Source: Nannocystis bainbridge | Lineage (GTDB): Bacteria > Myxococcota_A > Polyangia > Nannocystales > Nannocystaceae | Length of the DNA stretch: 64,000 nt | Assembly: GCF_028368995.1 (NCBI RefSeq) | Contig: NZ_JAQNDL010000001.1 | Span: 3,994,001 to 4,058,000 of the forward strand | Direction: 5' to 3' | Shown here: one piece after another, positions 8,980 to 17,903 of the stretch | How the letters are laid out: each line of letters opens with the position of its first letter | How positions within the stretch are numbered: the stretch's first letter is position 1 | Notes under the pieces: generated by a model | Database searches by the model: none | What the model saw: the letters and a program-made list of their open reading frames with translations, nothing else | What the model was told of the DNA's origin: nothing | Translations under genes and position numbers: made by a program

Positions 8980-10017
8980 TTACTCGGACTTCGCCCCGTC
9001 GAGCGCGCGCCACAGGAACGGCAGCGACACGTCGAGGCGGTAGCTGGTATTCGAATGGTCGTCGGGGAACTCCTCGTACGTGTGCGCGATGCCCAGCGCG
9101 CTCAGCCGCCGCACCAGCGCGCGCGCGCCGAAGTGGGCCATGTATTGATCGCGCGAGCCGGCGTCGATGAAGAGCCCGTGCAGCCGCCGCAGGTTGGCCT
9201 GCACCTCCGGCGCCTCGACCATGCGCAGCGGGTCCCAGCGCAGCCAGCGGGCCCACGCCTCGGCGTCGAGCTCGCACGTGTGCGGGTCGACCGGCAAGCG
9301 CACGCCCATGAACGCGGAGGGGTCGGGGTCGTAGGTGGCCGCCATCGCCAACAGCATCAGCGGCAGGTGATCGCCGCCGCCCCACTTCGGCGCCGCCGCG
9401 AACGCTTTTAAAAAGCCCTCGACCCCGCCGTGGCGCTGCAGCGCCGTCAGCAGCTTGGGGAAATCTGGCCGATAGACCAGGTCGAAGTTGCAGTCGCCGG
9501 CGTGACAGCCGACCGCCCCCCACACGTCGGCGCGGCGCATGCCGTGGACCAGCGCCCCGTAGCCCCCGCTCGAGTGGCCGAACAGCGCCCGCCCCGCGCG
9601 CCCGGGCTCGATCCGGAACTCCCGCTCGAGCCGCCGCGGCAGGTCCTCGGCCAAGAAATCCTCCCACAGCCCGAGCGCGCTCGAGTTGATGTACTGATTG
9701 CCACCGAGCGCCGTGAAGCAATCGGGGAACACGCCGATCACCGGCCCCATCGCCCCGCTGGCGATCAGCCGATCGAGCCGCTGCGGCATCGACTCGCCGA
9801 ACCCGGTCCACCCGAGCCGCTTGAGCCCCGAGCTGCTGTACCCCGCCAGATCGACGAAGATCGGGTAGCGCTCGTGCCCGCGCTCGTAGCCCTCGGGCAA
9901 GTACACCGCGACCGCCCGCGACGGCGGATCGCCGACCACGTTGGCCGCCAGCGCCGGCGAATCGATCTCGAGATGGACGGTGGTGCCGCGCGGCTGAGCG
10001 TAGTTGTGGATCGGCAT
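8980..10017 (-). CDS. Alpha/beta-hydrolase esterase (esterase D/Fes-like, PF00756)
   Basis: A 345-residue hydrolase with no clear signal peptide. The nucleophile elbow is GHSSGG (147-152, Ser149). A later Asp (IDAGSRDQY) and His (FPDDHSNTSYR) complete a plausible catalytic triad. The fold family includes enterochelin esterase, S-formylglutathione hydrolase and acetylxylan esterases; the substrate here is unknown. The ATG at 10017 was chosen because the conserved part begins there, and the open frame extending upstream is only a shadow of the divergent lipoprotein gene. It lies 119 nt upstream of the metallopeptidase gene on the same strand. The codons around 9402-9416 are unusually AT-rich (TTTTTAAAA). 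Confidence 0.85.
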   Translation of the reverse strand: MPIHNYAQPRGTTVHLEIDSPALAANVVGDPPSRAVAVYLPEGYERGHERYPIFVDLAGYSSSGLKRLGWTGFGESMPQRLDRLIASGAMGPVIGVFPDCFTALGGNQYINSSALGLWEDFLAEDLPRRLEREFRIEPGRAGRALFGHSSGGYGALVHGMRRADVWGAVGCHAGDCNFDLVYRPDFPKLLTALQRHGGVEGFLKAFAAAPKWGGGDHLPLMLLAMAATYDPDPSAFMGVRLPVDPHTCELDAEAWARWLRWDPLRMVEAPEVQANLRRLHGLFIDAGSRDQYMAHFGARALVRRLSALGIAHTYEEFPDDHSNTSYRLDVSLPFLWRALDGAKSE

Positions 10018-10170
10018 GTCGTTGCGCGCGGGAGCATACACCGCTCGGCTCGCGGCTCCGCCCGCCCGCTCGCGCTCGTCCGCGCAGCGAGCCCGTAGGC
10101 CGCGCACGGCCGCGCCACGCCCCGGAGCCGCGGTTGACAAGCTTCCGACGATCATGAGACCGTTTGCGCG

Positions 10171-11040
10171 ATGTCGCGCATTCAGGCCCTGCTGCCCGCC
10201 GCCCTGCTGCTGACCGGCTGCGTCGCACCTGGCCTGAAGTACATCCCGATGACCTCTTCGTCCACGGGCGACAGCGACTCGACGACCACCACCGATGGTG
10301 AGAGCAGCTCGACGAGCGGCCCGATCATGACGACCACCGAGGACGAGGGCACCGGCGCCGCGTCGCACTCCGGCACGACCTCGACCGGCACCGAGCCCGA
10401 TACGAGTAGCACCACCATGACCACCGACGACGGCAACCCCGTGTGCGGCGACGGCGTCGTCGACGGCGACGAGGAGTGCGACGACGGCAACGACGTCGCG
10501 GGCGACCGCTGCCACGCCTGCGCCAAGAACCGCTGGATCTTCGCCACGGCCGCGCTTCACAACGACCCCACCTGGGGCGGCGTCGAGGGTGCCGACAGCC
10601 TGTGCCGGCAATACGCGCTCCAGAGCGGCCGCGCCGACGACTCGTGGAAGACCTTCATCGCCTGGATGTCCGACGCCGACCACGACGTGCGCGACCGCCT
10701 CTACCCGGGCCGCGGCCGCTACGTGCGCACCGACGGCGTCGTCGTCGTCGCCTCGGTCGAGCAGTTCTTCTCGGGCTCGATCGACGCCCCGATCAACGTC
10801 GACGAGCACGACAACCAGGACCTTTTTGGCGCCGTCGTCACCGGCACCAAACCCGACGGTACGGCCGCACCTGGCACGCATTGCGAGAACTGGACCGTGG
10901 AGAAGCTCTCCGACTTCTCAGCCCACATCGGCTTCGTCACGGAGACCGACGAGCGCTGGACGATGGAACCCGATCCCCAATTCAATCCCGTGCGCTGCAT
11001 CGGCCTCAACGCCCGATTCTATTGCATCGAGGGTGAATGA
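10171..11040 (+). CDS. Lipoprotein with myxobacterial Cys-rich repeat and DUF1554-like domain
   Basis: A 289-residue exported lipoprotein: signal peptide, lipobox LLTGC (Cys17), then about 70 residues of Ser/Thr/Gly/Asp linker. One Cys-rich module (CGDGVVDGDEECDDGND, DUF4215-like) follows. The C-terminal domain starts near residue 125 with FATAALHNDPTWGGVEGAD and contains FIAWMSD and CENWT, the marks of DUF1554/Lactonase-adhesin-like domains found in Leptospira and myxobacterial surface proteins. A role in surface adhesion or carbohydrate recognition is inference only. Its stop overlaps the start of the next gene (ATGA), a paralogue of the same architecture, so the two are probably made together. 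Confidence 0.85.
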   Translation: MSRIQALLPAALLLTGCVAPGLKYIPMTSSSTGDSDSTTTTDGESSSTSGPIMTTTEDEGTGAASHSGTTSTGTEPDTSSTTMTTDDGNPVCGDGVVDGDEECDDGNDVAGDRCHACAKNRWIFATAALHNDPTWGGVEGADSLCRQYALQSGRADDSWKTFIAWMSDADHDVRDRLYPGRGRYVRTDGVVVVASVEQFFSGSIDAPINVDEHDNQDLFGAVVTGTKPDGTAAPGTHCENWTVEKLSDFSAHIGFVTETDERWTMEPDPQFNPVRCIGLNARFYCIEGE

Positions 11041-12146
11041 ACATGCGACCCGAAATTTTCCTCGTCGGACTGGCGACCGTATTCATGGCAACAGCATGCA
11101 CCGACGACCCGCTGGTCTCGATGCCAGCCTCGGACGGAGGGAGCGGTTCGCAGACCTCCTTCGAGCCGCCGTCTTCCACGTCCGAGACCACCGCGGAGCC
11201 ACCGATCACCAGTACCCTCCCGACGACGGGCTCCGCCTCGACTGGCGAGCTCACCGCAACCAGCGGGCCTGACGGCTCGATCTGCGGCGACGGCGTCGTC
11301 GGCGAAGAGGAGCAGTGCGACCTCGGCGAGGCCAACGCCAACGCGGGCGCTTGCACGCTCGAGTGCAAGCTCGCCTCGTGCGGCGACGGCCTCGTCCAGG
11401 AGGGCATCGAGCAGTGCGACTTCGGCCTCGGCAACGACGACTCCTACGATGGCTGCCTCGATTGTGCCTTCGGCCCTCGATGCGGCGACGGGCTGCTCCA
11501 GGCCGAGCATGAGATTTGCGACCGGGGCGCTCTCAACGGCACGGGCGTCACGGACGACGAGCTCGCCCCGTGCTCCCTCGTCTGTGGGTACTTTGGTCGA
11601 TTGCTTTTCATCACCAGCCAGCAGTACTCGGGCAACCTCGGCGGTGTCTCTGGCGCCGACCTGAAGTGCCAGGCCGCTGCTGCGGCTGCCGGCTTGGAGC
11701 ACGCCCATACCTACCGCGCCTGGCTGAGCGACAATTTTCAGGCTCCAGAGACTCGCTTCGACCAGTGGGAACTGCCGGGAGTACCCGTCATCCTCCCCGG
11801 CGGAGTCGTCGTCGCCGACGACTTGGCCGACCTGGTCGGCAATGGCCCGCACACGGGAATCGCCCGCACCGAGCTCGGCGATTCTGTGTTCAACCGGCCA
11901 GTATGGACCAATACATCGGCGTTCGGCGAGATCTTCAGCATCGATGATCACTGCGAGAACTGGCTCGCCGCCGACATCATGCTGGTGGCCCGTCGCGGCT
12001 TCAACGCGCTTGTCCTCGAGCAAGGCGTCGACTGGGACCTCTGGCGAGCCGAACGCTGGTGGACCAGCTTCGAGACCTCGCAGTGCAAGCAGCTCGCCCA
12101 CCTCTACTGCATCGACGACGGCTTCGTCCTCGAGCAAGAGCGCTGA
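11037..12146 (+). CDS. Lipoprotein with three Cys-rich repeats and DUF1554-like domain
   Basis: A 369-residue exported lipoprotein and paralogue of the preceding gene, overlapping it by 4 nt (ATGA). The lipobox is MATAC (Cys21), followed by a Ser/Thr linker and three consecutive DUF4215-like Cys-rich modules (CGDGVVGEEEQCDLG, CGDGLVQEGIEQCDFG, CGDGLLQAEHEICDRG) at about residues 82-180. The C-terminal DUF1554-like domain is more typical than in the neighbour: FITSQQYSGNLGGVSGAD, YRAWLSD, HCENW. A second in-frame ATG 6 nt downstream is also possible as start. The tandem arrangement suggests gene duplication with loss or gain of repeats; the function is not known. Confidence 0.85.
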   Translation: MNMRPEIFLVGLATVFMATACTDDPLVSMPASDGGSGSQTSFEPPSSTSETTAEPPITSTLPTTGSASTGELTATSGPDGSICGDGVVGEEEQCDLGEANANAGACTLECKLASCGDGLVQEGIEQCDFGLGNDDSYDGCLDCAFGPRCGDGLLQAEHEICDRGALNGTGVTDDELAPCSLVCGYFGRLLFITSQQYSGNLGGVSGADLKCQAAAAAAGLEHAHTYRAWLSDNFQAPETRFDQWELPGVPVILPGGVVVADDLADLVGNGPHTGIARTELGDSVFNRPVWTNTSAFGEIFSIDDHCENWLAADIMLVARRGFNALVLEQGVDWDLWRAERWWTSFETSQCKQLAHLYCIDDGFVLEQER

Positions 12147-12446
12147 GCCCGAGCCGCATCGGTCCGCGACGCTCGCCCCCTCTGCGTCGCGGTGAGAATC
12201 AGCCACCCGACCGGGCCTCGCGAGGTCTGCGGCCCCGCCGAATCCTCCAACGGGCAGAGCAAGCACAGCCGCGGCCGCGGCTCCTCGACGCTTCGCCCTC
12301 GCTTCGCCGCGGATCCCCGGCGTTGAACGTCGCTTGGGAGGCTCTCGCCCCGCTCGCCCGTCATTTTTTCCTCCCCCACGCGACCCGACTCACGTCCCGG
12401 TCTGTCCCGCTCGCAGCTTCCGCGGTTTACCCTCGCGCCGCTCCTC
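12147..12446. other. Intergenic, no gene seen (300 nt)
   Basis: The stretch between the DUF1554-like lipoprotein and the thioesterase. Open frames here are short, lack family resemblance and look like compositional noise. No terminator-like stem with a T-run is evident. Confidence 0.5.
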
Positions 12447-12935
12447 ATGGCGCGCACACCTCGGCTCACCCGTTCGCCTGCTCGAGAGCTGCGGCTCGGC
12501 GTCAAGTTGCGGGTCATCTACGCCGACACCGACCAGATGGGCGTCGTTTACCACGGCACCTACGCGCGCTACCTCGAGGCGGCGCGGGTCGAGTACATGC
12601 GGGACGCCGGGCAGACCTACGCCGACGTCGAGGCCGCCGGGTTCGCCTTGCCGCTGACCGACCTGCAGATCAGCTACCTCTCGCCGGCGCGTTACGACGA
12701 CATCCTCTCGATCATGGTCGGCGTCGTCGAGATCGGCTACGCGCGGCTCATCCTCGGCTACCAGGTGCTCGTCGCTGCTGGCGATCGCAAGGGCCTGGAG
12801 CAGCCGTTGACCCTCGCCTTCGCCGAGACTTGCCACTGTTGCATCGCCCGCGCCGATGGGCGCCCGGCGCGTTTTCCTGGCCCGCTGCGGGCCGCCCTCG
12901 CCAACCTGGCCCCCGAGCCAGAAGGAGACGACTGA
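12447..12935 (+). CDS. Acyl-CoA thioesterase, hotdog fold (YbgC/4-hydroxybenzoyl-CoA thioesterase family)
   Basis: A 162-residue cytoplasmic hotdog protein. The family signature YADTDQMGVVYHGTYARYLE (about 26-45) carries the catalytic Asp of the YbgC/4HBT group. The usual family length is about 135; the extra residues are a basic N-terminal tail and an acidic C-terminus. It would hydrolyse short or aromatic acyl-CoA thioesters. It ends 1 nt before glpX, which has its own Shine-Dalgarno, so the two form an operon, although no metabolic link between them is obvious. Confidence 0.9.
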   Translation: MARTPRLTRSPARELRLGVKLRVIYADTDQMGVVYHGTYARYLEAARVEYMRDAGQTYADVEAAGFALPLTDLQISYLSPARYDDILSIMVGVVEIGYARLILGYQVLVAAGDRKGLEQPLTLAFAETCHCCIARADGRPARFPGPLRAALANLAPEPEGDD

Positions 12936-12936
12936 C

Positions 12937-13899
12937 ATGGACCGCACCCTCGTGCTCGAGTACACCCGCGTCACCGAGGCCGCCGCGATCGCCGCCTCGA
13001 CCATGATCGGTCGGGGCGACCGCAACGGCGCCGACGCGGCCGCCGTCAAGGCCATGCGCGAGGCGTTCGAGCGCGTCGCGGCGCGCGGCACCATCGTCAT
13101 CGGCGAGGGCGAGCGCGACGAGGCGCCCATGCTCTACATCGGCGAGAAGGTCGGCCCCTCCGACCCTTCGCTGCCCGAGGTCGACATCGCCGTCGACCCG
13201 CTCGAGGGCACCAACCTGTGCGCCAACGGCTTGCCCGGGGCGATCACCGTGCTCGCCGTCACCGACCGCGGCCTGCTCCTCAACGCCCCTGACTGCTACA
13301 TGATGAAGATCGCCTGCGGCCCCGAGGGTCGCGGCAAGATCTCGCTGTCGAAGTCGCCGCGCGACAACCTCTACACCCTCGCCGCCGCCAAGGGTCGCCG
13401 GCCCGACGAGCTCACCGTCGTCGTGCTCGACCGGCCGCGCCACGAGAACCTCGTCACCGAGCTGCGTGAGGCCGGCGCTCGCATTCACTTGATCACCGAC
13501 GGCGACGTCGCCCCCGTGGTCGCCACCTGCATCCCCAAGAGCGGCATCGACATGGTGTACGGCATCGGCGGCGCGCCCGAGGGCGTGCTCGGGGCTGCGG
13601 CGATCCACTGCATGGGCGGCGAGTTCATCGGCAAGCTGGTGTTCCGCTCCGACGACGAGCGTCAGCGGGCGATCGCCATGGGGCACAAAGACCCCGACCG
13701 CGTGTTCGGCGTCGAGGATCTGGTCCGGGGCGACGTCATCTTCGTCGCCACCGGCGTCACCGGGGGCCCCCTGCTGAAAGGTGTGCGACGAATCGGTGAT
13801 CGCATGCACCTGCAAAGCCTGGCCATCCGCAGCAAGACTGGCACAATACGGTGGGTCGACACCTCGGTCGACGCACTCCGCTTCCTGAGCGAGCACTGA
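12937..13899 (+). CDS. glpX: Fructose-1,6-bisphosphatase class II (GlpX)
   Basis: A 320-residue enzyme of gluconeogenesis that hydrolyses fructose 1,6-bisphosphate to fructose 6-phosphate. GlpX motifs are clear: GEGERDEAPMLYIGEKVG (about 61-78, metal and phosphate binding) and VDPLEGTNLCANGLPGA (about 86-102). The start is the ATG at 12937 because an AAGGAG ribosome-binding site sits about 9 nt upstream and the protein then begins as in other GlpX proteins; the open frame reaching back to 12856 is not needed. It is the second gene of a pair with the thioesterase, and the following lipoprotein gene starts 5 nt after its stop. Confidence 0.96.
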   Translation: MDRTLVLEYTRVTEAAAIAASTMIGRGDRNGADAAAVKAMREAFERVAARGTIVIGEGERDEAPMLYIGEKVGPSDPSLPEVDIAVDPLEGTNLCANGLPGAITVLAVTDRGLLLNAPDCYMMKIACGPEGRGKISLSKSPRDNLYTLAAAKGRRPDELTVVVLDRPRHENLVTELREAGARIHLITDGDVAPVVATCIPKSGIDMVYGIGGAPEGVLGAAAIHCMGGEFIGKLVFRSDDERQRAIAMGHKDPDRVFGVEDLVRGDVIFVATGVTGGPLLKGVRRIGDRMHLQSLAIRSKTGTIRWVDTSVDALRFLSEH

Positions 13900-13904
13900 G
13901 CCAC

Positions 13905-14849
13905 ATGTCCTTCAAGACCTGTCTCTTCGTCACCGCCCTGGCCCTGCCCGGGCTCCTCCTCGGCTGCGGCGACCCGGCCCCGGGGGGCACCACGGGCGGG
14001 ACCGACGACACGACCGACACCGGCTCGTCGAGCGGCCCCGGCACCAGCCTCACCGAGCCGACCACCACCGAATCGGTGATGACCTCGGACACCCTCACCA
14101 CGAACACCACGGACGTGCCCGATGGTTGTGGCGACGGCGTGAAGAACGGCGAAGAGAGCGACATCGACTGCGGCGGCACCTGCAGCCCGTGCGGCGGCGG
14201 CCTCGCCTGCGACGAGGACGTCGACTGCAGCTCGGACAACTGCGACGCCGGGACCTGCGTGGCGCTGCCCGCCAGCTGCATGCAGCTGCTCGACGCCAAG
14301 CCCGACCTGCCGAGCGGCACCTACCCGCTCGACCCTGACGGCGACGGCACCGCGGCCGATTTCTACTGCGACATGGACCCCGAGAGCCCCGGCTGGACGC
14401 AGGTGTTCGCGGCCGGCGGCGAGGGCACCTGGACCCCCGAGGTCGAGGGCGCCTGCGGCGACCTCGGCGCCATGATGGGCCCGTTCGGCATGGGCGACGT
14501 GCTCCTGCTCGCCACCACCGCCGCCGCCGTCCCGCACAAGCAGCTGCGCGTGGTCGCCGAGGCGGTCGTGATGGACTCGTGGGACGCCTTCAACGGCGAG
14601 CAGCTGCTCATCAAGCTCGACGACGTCGACATCTTCTCGCACCTGTGCGACTCGGCCTCGCCGTTCAGCTGCAACCAGGACGAGGACGCCTGCGGCAGCG
14701 GCGGCGTCGGCGACGGCGTGTTGCCGATCGCCACCGACCCGGCCACGCACGAGGGCGACGCCATCGCCCTCAGCTTCACCAGCAACCTCGACGAGCCCAT
14801 CGAAGACGAGTCGTGGGGCATCCGCGACGTCGCGGTGTTCGTCAAGTAG
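13905..14849 (+). CDS. Lipoprotein with Cys-rich module and fibrinogen-like N-terminal motif
   Basis: A 314-residue exported lipoprotein. The signal peptide ends in lipobox LLLGC, followed by a Gly/Thr/Ser linker of about 50 residues. The module CGDGVKNGEESDIDCGGTC...CGGGLACDEDVDC resembles myxobacterial Cys-rich repeats. Next comes CMQLLDAKPDLPSGTYPLDPDG...FYCDMDPESPGWTQV, the start of a fibrinogen-related domain (the Cys-x-x-[IL]-L and CDM...GGWT pattern), while the rest is shorter than a full fibrinogen C-domain. A binding or adhesive surface role is likely but unproven. It starts 5 nt after glpX. Confidence 0.82.
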   Translation: MSFKTCLFVTALALPGLLLGCGDPAPGGTTGGTDDTTDTGSSSGPGTSLTEPTTTESVMTSDTLTTNTTDVPDGCGDGVKNGEESDIDCGGTCSPCGGGLACDEDVDCSSDNCDAGTCVALPASCMQLLDAKPDLPSGTYPLDPDGDGTAADFYCDMDPESPGWTQVFAAGGEGTWTPEVEGACGDLGAMMGPFGMGDVLLLATTAAAVPHKQLRVVAEAVVMDSWDAFNGEQLLIKLDDVDIFSHLCDSASPFSCNQDEDACGSGGVGDGVLPIATDPATHEGDAIALSFTSNLDEPIEDESWGIRDVAVFVK

Positions 14850-14856
14850 CGCCCGC

Positions 14857-15939
14857 GTGACCCACTTTTTCTTCTGCGTCTGCCAGCTCGGCGCCGAGCC
14901 GGCCGTCAAGGTCGAGCTCGCCACGCTGCGCCCCGAGCTCCGCTTCGCCTACAGCCGGCCGGGCCTCGTCACCTTCAAGTCGCCCGGGCCGGTGGCCCCC
15001 GACGCCCCGCTGCCGGCCGTGTTCGTGCGCGCCTTCGGGGCCTCGCTCGGCCCGGCCGACAGCCCCGAGCAGGTGTTCACAATGCTCTCCGGGACATGTC
15101 CCGAAGGCCAGCCAATTCGCCTGCACGTGTGGGAGCGCGACGTCACCCGCCCCGGCGAGGAGCCGCCCGGCTTCCGCTACGGCCCGCGCGCCGCCGAGGT
15201 CCGCGCCGCGCTGACGGCCGCCTGGCCCGCGCAGCGCCATCCGCTGCTCGCGGGCGAGGTCGCCGAGCCTGGCGATCGCGTGCTCGACGTCATCGTCGCC
15301 GAGGGCGAGCCGTGGTGGATCGGCCATCACGTCCACGGCCCCGGCCACTCCCCGTTGCCCGGCGGGCGGATCGCCGTCGACATGCCGCCCGAGGCCCCGT
15401 CGCGCGCCTATCGCAAGCTCGAGGAGGCGCTGATCTGGTCCGGCGCCCCGGTGCGCGCCGGCGACGTCGCGGTCGAGATCGGCAGCGCCCCCGGCGGCGC
15501 CAGTTATGCCCTGCTGCGCCGCGGCGTCACCGTCTACGGCATCGACCCGGCGCTGATGGACCCGGTCGTGCTCGATTACCGCGGCGAAAGTCCGGCCGAC
15601 AATCGCTTCATTCACTTGCACCGCCCGATGAGCCTGGTCCAGCGCGCCGACCTCCCGGCCGCGCTGCACTGGGTGCTGATGGACGTGAACCTCGCCCCGC
15701 AGGTCGCCCTCATCACCGCCCGCCGCCTCGCCGCCCGGCCTCGCCACGCGCTTCACGGTGTTCTCCTCACTCTCAAGCTCGACGACTGGCGCGCCGTCCG
15801 GCACGTGCCCCGCCTGCTCGCCTCGATCAGCGCCATGGGCATGGAAGAGGTCAAGGCCACGCAGCTGCCCAGCAATCGCATGGAGCTGTTCGTCTGCGGC
15901 CTGACCCGCGCCGGCCTCCAGCGCCTCACCGGCCACTGA
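14857..15939 (+). CDS. FtsJ/RlmM-like rRNA 2'-O-ribose methyltransferase
   Basis: A 360-residue predicted SAM-dependent RNA methyltransferase. The Rossmann motif EIGSAPGGASYALLRRG followed by VYGIDPALMDP (about 207-240) and the later DVNLAP are as in RlmM (23S rRNA Cm2498) and the wider FtsJ group, and the N-terminal half is compatible with the RlmM THUMP-like region. Target assignment is by family only. Translation starts at GTG 14857, 7 nt after the preceding stop. Around residue 76 the protein reads LSGTCPEGQP; this stretch (15083-15110) is made of two degenerate copies of the dispersed 14-bp palindrome, suggesting a small insertion in the N-terminal domain. Confidence 0.85.
   Translation: MTHFFFCVCQLGAEPAVKVELATLRPELRFAYSRPGLVTFKSPGPVAPDAPLPAVFVRAFGASLGPADSPEQVFTMLSGTCPEGQPIRLHVWERDVTRPGEEPPGFRYGPRAAEVRAALTAAWPAQRHPLLAGEVAEPGDRVLDVIVAEGEPWWIGHHVHGPGHSPLPGGRIAVDMPPEAPSRAYRKLEEALIWSGAPVRAGDVAVEIGSAPGGASYALLRRGVTVYGIDPALMDPVVLDYRGESPADNRFIHLHRPMSLVQRADLPAALHWVLMDVNLAPQVALITARRLAARPRHALHGVLLTLKLDDWRAVRHVPRLLASISAMGMEEVKATQLPSNRMELFVCGLTRAGLQRLTGH
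15083..15110. repeat. Two head-to-tail degenerate 14-bp palindrome units in coding sequence
   Basis: TGCTCTCCGGGACA followed directly by TGTCCCGAAGGCCA, with GGGACATGTCCC at the join. A near-identical pair lies in the MYND gene at 43143-43169 but is read in another frame. Confidence 0.7.
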
Positions 15940-15981
15940 CTTCGTCGCTTCGTCGGCGCGGGTGTGGTGTATTTTCCGCGC

Positions 15982-17127
15982 ATGCGCAGCCACGTTCGTC
16001 ACCTCGTCGTCGCCCTCGCGCTCGCGGGCGGCGCCGGTTGTACGGCCTCCGCCTCGTTGAACGTATCGACCCCGCCGACCCGCGGCTCGGCCGAGCCGTC
16101 GATCGCCCGCGCCTCGGTGACGATCGTGCGCCACGGCGACAAGCTCGACTACGAGAACGGCGAGATCGAGTTCGAGACCGGCTCGGCCGCGCTGGTGGGC
16201 GGCGGCACCGACGACATCCTCGACCGCTACGCCGCCGTCCTCAAGCAGTACCCCGAGCTGAAGATCCGGGTCGAGGGTCACACCGACAGCCGCGGCAGCA
16301 CCAAGTCCAACCAGGAGCTGTCGGATCTGCGCGCCAAGTCGATCCGCAACGCGCTGATCCGCCGCGGCGTCGCCAGCGAGCGCCTCGACGCCCGCGGCTT
16401 CGGCGAGAGCCAGCCCGAGCGCGTCGAGCCTGCCGGCTGTCGCAACCGCTCGGAGGACACCGTCGCCGACGACAAGCTCGCCGAGTGCAAGGAGATCTGG
16501 ACCGCCAACCGCCGCGCCGGCTTCATCGTCACCGAGGGCGGGGGCAGCTTGCCCGCCGACGGCACGGTCGCCGACGCGCCCGAGCCCGCACCTGTCCCTT
16601 CGGGCAGCCCCGGCAAGAAGCACCCCGACTGGGCCCTGCGCATGTTCGGCGGCTACTCGCTGAGGTACCCGGGCGACGGCTTCCACGGCGGCCACTTCGG
16701 CATCGGCGTGCACGCCTCGCAGCGGTTCGGCGCGCGCCAGCGCGGCTACATCGGCGGCGGCCCGCGCCTGCACTACCGCGGCGTCCGTGGCCGCGAGACC
16801 GGCCTCGCCGGCTACGACTTCGCCACCCACTACATCGGCCCCGAGGGCAACCTCCTGGTCGGCGGCGGCAACGACCGCATCGTCGGCCTGTTCTCGTTCC
16901 GCCTCGGCCTCGGCGTCGGCATCACCCACGGCTCGGCCAGCGGCGTCGGCTTCGCCGGCTGGATGCTCGGCGGCCCGATGGTGCTCGGCAAGATCAACGA
17001 GCGCTGGAGCCTCGGCGGTCACGCCGAGTTCGGCATGATCGGGGGCATCGGCGCGGTCGCGTTCGCCACCGAGATCGGCCTCAACGTCGCCTGGCACTTC
17101 GGCCGTGGCCGCCGCAAGGGCCTCTGA
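15982..17127 (+). CDS. OmpA-family outer-membrane lipoprotein with C-terminal barrel-like region
   Basis: A 381-residue exported protein. The ATG at 15982 gives a signal peptide with lipobox GAGC; a frame start 18 nt earlier is unlikely. Residues about 50-160 form an OmpA-like peptidoglycan-binding domain: IEFETGSAAL, RVEGHTDSRGSTKSNQELSDLRAKSI and RGFGESQP, with the conserved Asp and Arg for diaminopimelate binding. After a Pro/Ser linker, residues about 210-381 are Gly- and aromatic-rich with alternating hydrophobics, like an outer-membrane beta-barrel. The order (OmpA first, barrel last) is the reverse of classical OmpA. It probably anchors the outer membrane to peptidoglycan. The Pro/Ser linker is encoded partly by TGTCCCTTCGGGCA (16593-16606), a near copy of the dispersed palindrome. 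Confidence 0.85.
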   Translation: MRSHVRHLVVALALAGGAGCTASASLNVSTPPTRGSAEPSIARASVTIVRHGDKLDYENGEIEFETGSAALVGGGTDDILDRYAAVLKQYPELKIRVEGHTDSRGSTKSNQELSDLRAKSIRNALIRRGVASERLDARGFGESQPERVEPAGCRNRSEDTVADDKLAECKEIWTANRRAGFIVTEGGGSLPADGTVADAPEPAPVPSGSPGKKHPDWALRMFGGYSLRYPGDGFHGGHFGIGVHASQRFGARQRGYIGGGPRLHYRGVRGRETGLAGYDFATHYIGPEGNLLVGGGNDRIVGLFSFRLGLGVGITHGSASGVGFAGWMLGGPMVLGKINERWSLGGHAEFGMIGGIGAVAFATEIGLNVAWHFGRGRRKGL

Positions 17128-17204
17128 CGGCCTGTTTCATGCGACGCGTGCGGACGCCGAAGCGCTTGAACCATCCGGCTGCATCGACCGATACTCCCCC
17201 GCGC

Positions 17205-17846
17205 ATGGCCACCCACGTCTGCGTGAAATTGCTCCTCCTGCTCTCGCTCGCCGCCGTCGCGTGTGACGACAAGGGCTCGTCGGGCGCCCCGAGCCCGGGC
17301 GACAAGGCGGCCGTCTCGCCGCGCCGGGCCCTCTTCAACAAGGCTGCGGCGGCCTTCCCCGCCGGGGACCTCGCCGCCTGCACGACGCCGGTCGAGAAGC
17401 CGCTTCGGCTGGTGCTCCGCGGCCAGGGCGGTTCAGGCATCCCCCAGACGTGCGGTTCGACCGGGTTCGGCGAGGAAGAGGCGTGGTCCAACTACCGCGA
17501 CGGCGCGGGCGACTGGCAGGAGAAGAAGATCGAGGAGACGACCAAACTCGTGCTCTTCCAGCTGAAGAGCGAGAAGCTCCCGCAGGCGGCCGGCACCGTG
17601 CTGGTCCCGGGCGTCGTCGAGGGTCGGGCCGTCGTGTTCGACGACGAGGGCGCTCCGACCTGTCAGGTCGCCATCCGCGCCGAGGGCCCGTCGCAAGCCT
17701 GGACGGACCGGTCGAACGACAACAAGGACGCGAACCGGGGCCTCTGCAGCGAGCTCTCGCAGGCGGTCACGAAGGCCCTCGCGACCCCCGGGGCCGCACC
17801 GCCAGCGCCCGCCGACGGCTCCGCTCCTGCACCCGCCGCGAAGTGA
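17205..17846 (+). CDS. Small lipoprotein of unknown function
   Basis: A 213-residue exported lipoprotein. The ATG at 17205 gives MATHVCVK and a hydrophobic core ending in lipobox AAVAC. The rest is a soluble domain with two further Cys (in CTTP and QTCGSTGF), an FxGEEEAWSNY segment and a Pro/Ala-rich C-terminus. I do not recognise a family. It follows the OmpA-like gene by 77 nt on the same strand. An in-frame start at 17139 would add a basic leader that spoils the signal peptide. Confidence 0.7.
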   Translation: MATHVCVKLLLLLSLAAVACDDKGSSGAPSPGDKAAVSPRRALFNKAAAAFPAGDLAACTTPVEKPLRLVLRGQGGSGIPQTCGSTGFGEEEAWSNYRDGAGDWQEKKIEETTKLVLFQLKSEKLPQAAGTVLVPGVVEGRAVVFDDEGAPTCQVAIRAEGPSQAWTDRSNDNKDANRGLCSELSQAVTKALATPGAAPPAPADGSAPAPAAK

Positions 17847-17874
17847 CGCGACCGACGTCGCGCGCCGCATTTGC

Positions 17875-17892
17875 CCCGCCACTCGAGGCGGG
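17875..17892. terminator. Possible hairpin between convergent genes
   Basis: CCCGCC-ACTCGA-GGCGGG forms a 6-bp G/C stem in the 57-nt gap between two convergent genes. There is no T-run, so the terminator role is tentative. Confidence 0.3.
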
Positions 17893-17903
17893 CCGCGGGC
17901 GAT

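Noticed and set aside
13905..13930. ATGTCCTTCAAGACC at a lipoprotein start as a palindrome unit
   Set aside because: Only the left arm matches; explained by the start codon and signal-peptide codons.
14842..17097. A 751-codon minus-strand frame
   Set aside because: Antisense to the RlmM-like and OmpA-like genes, both with recognised motifs; no motifs in the antisense product.
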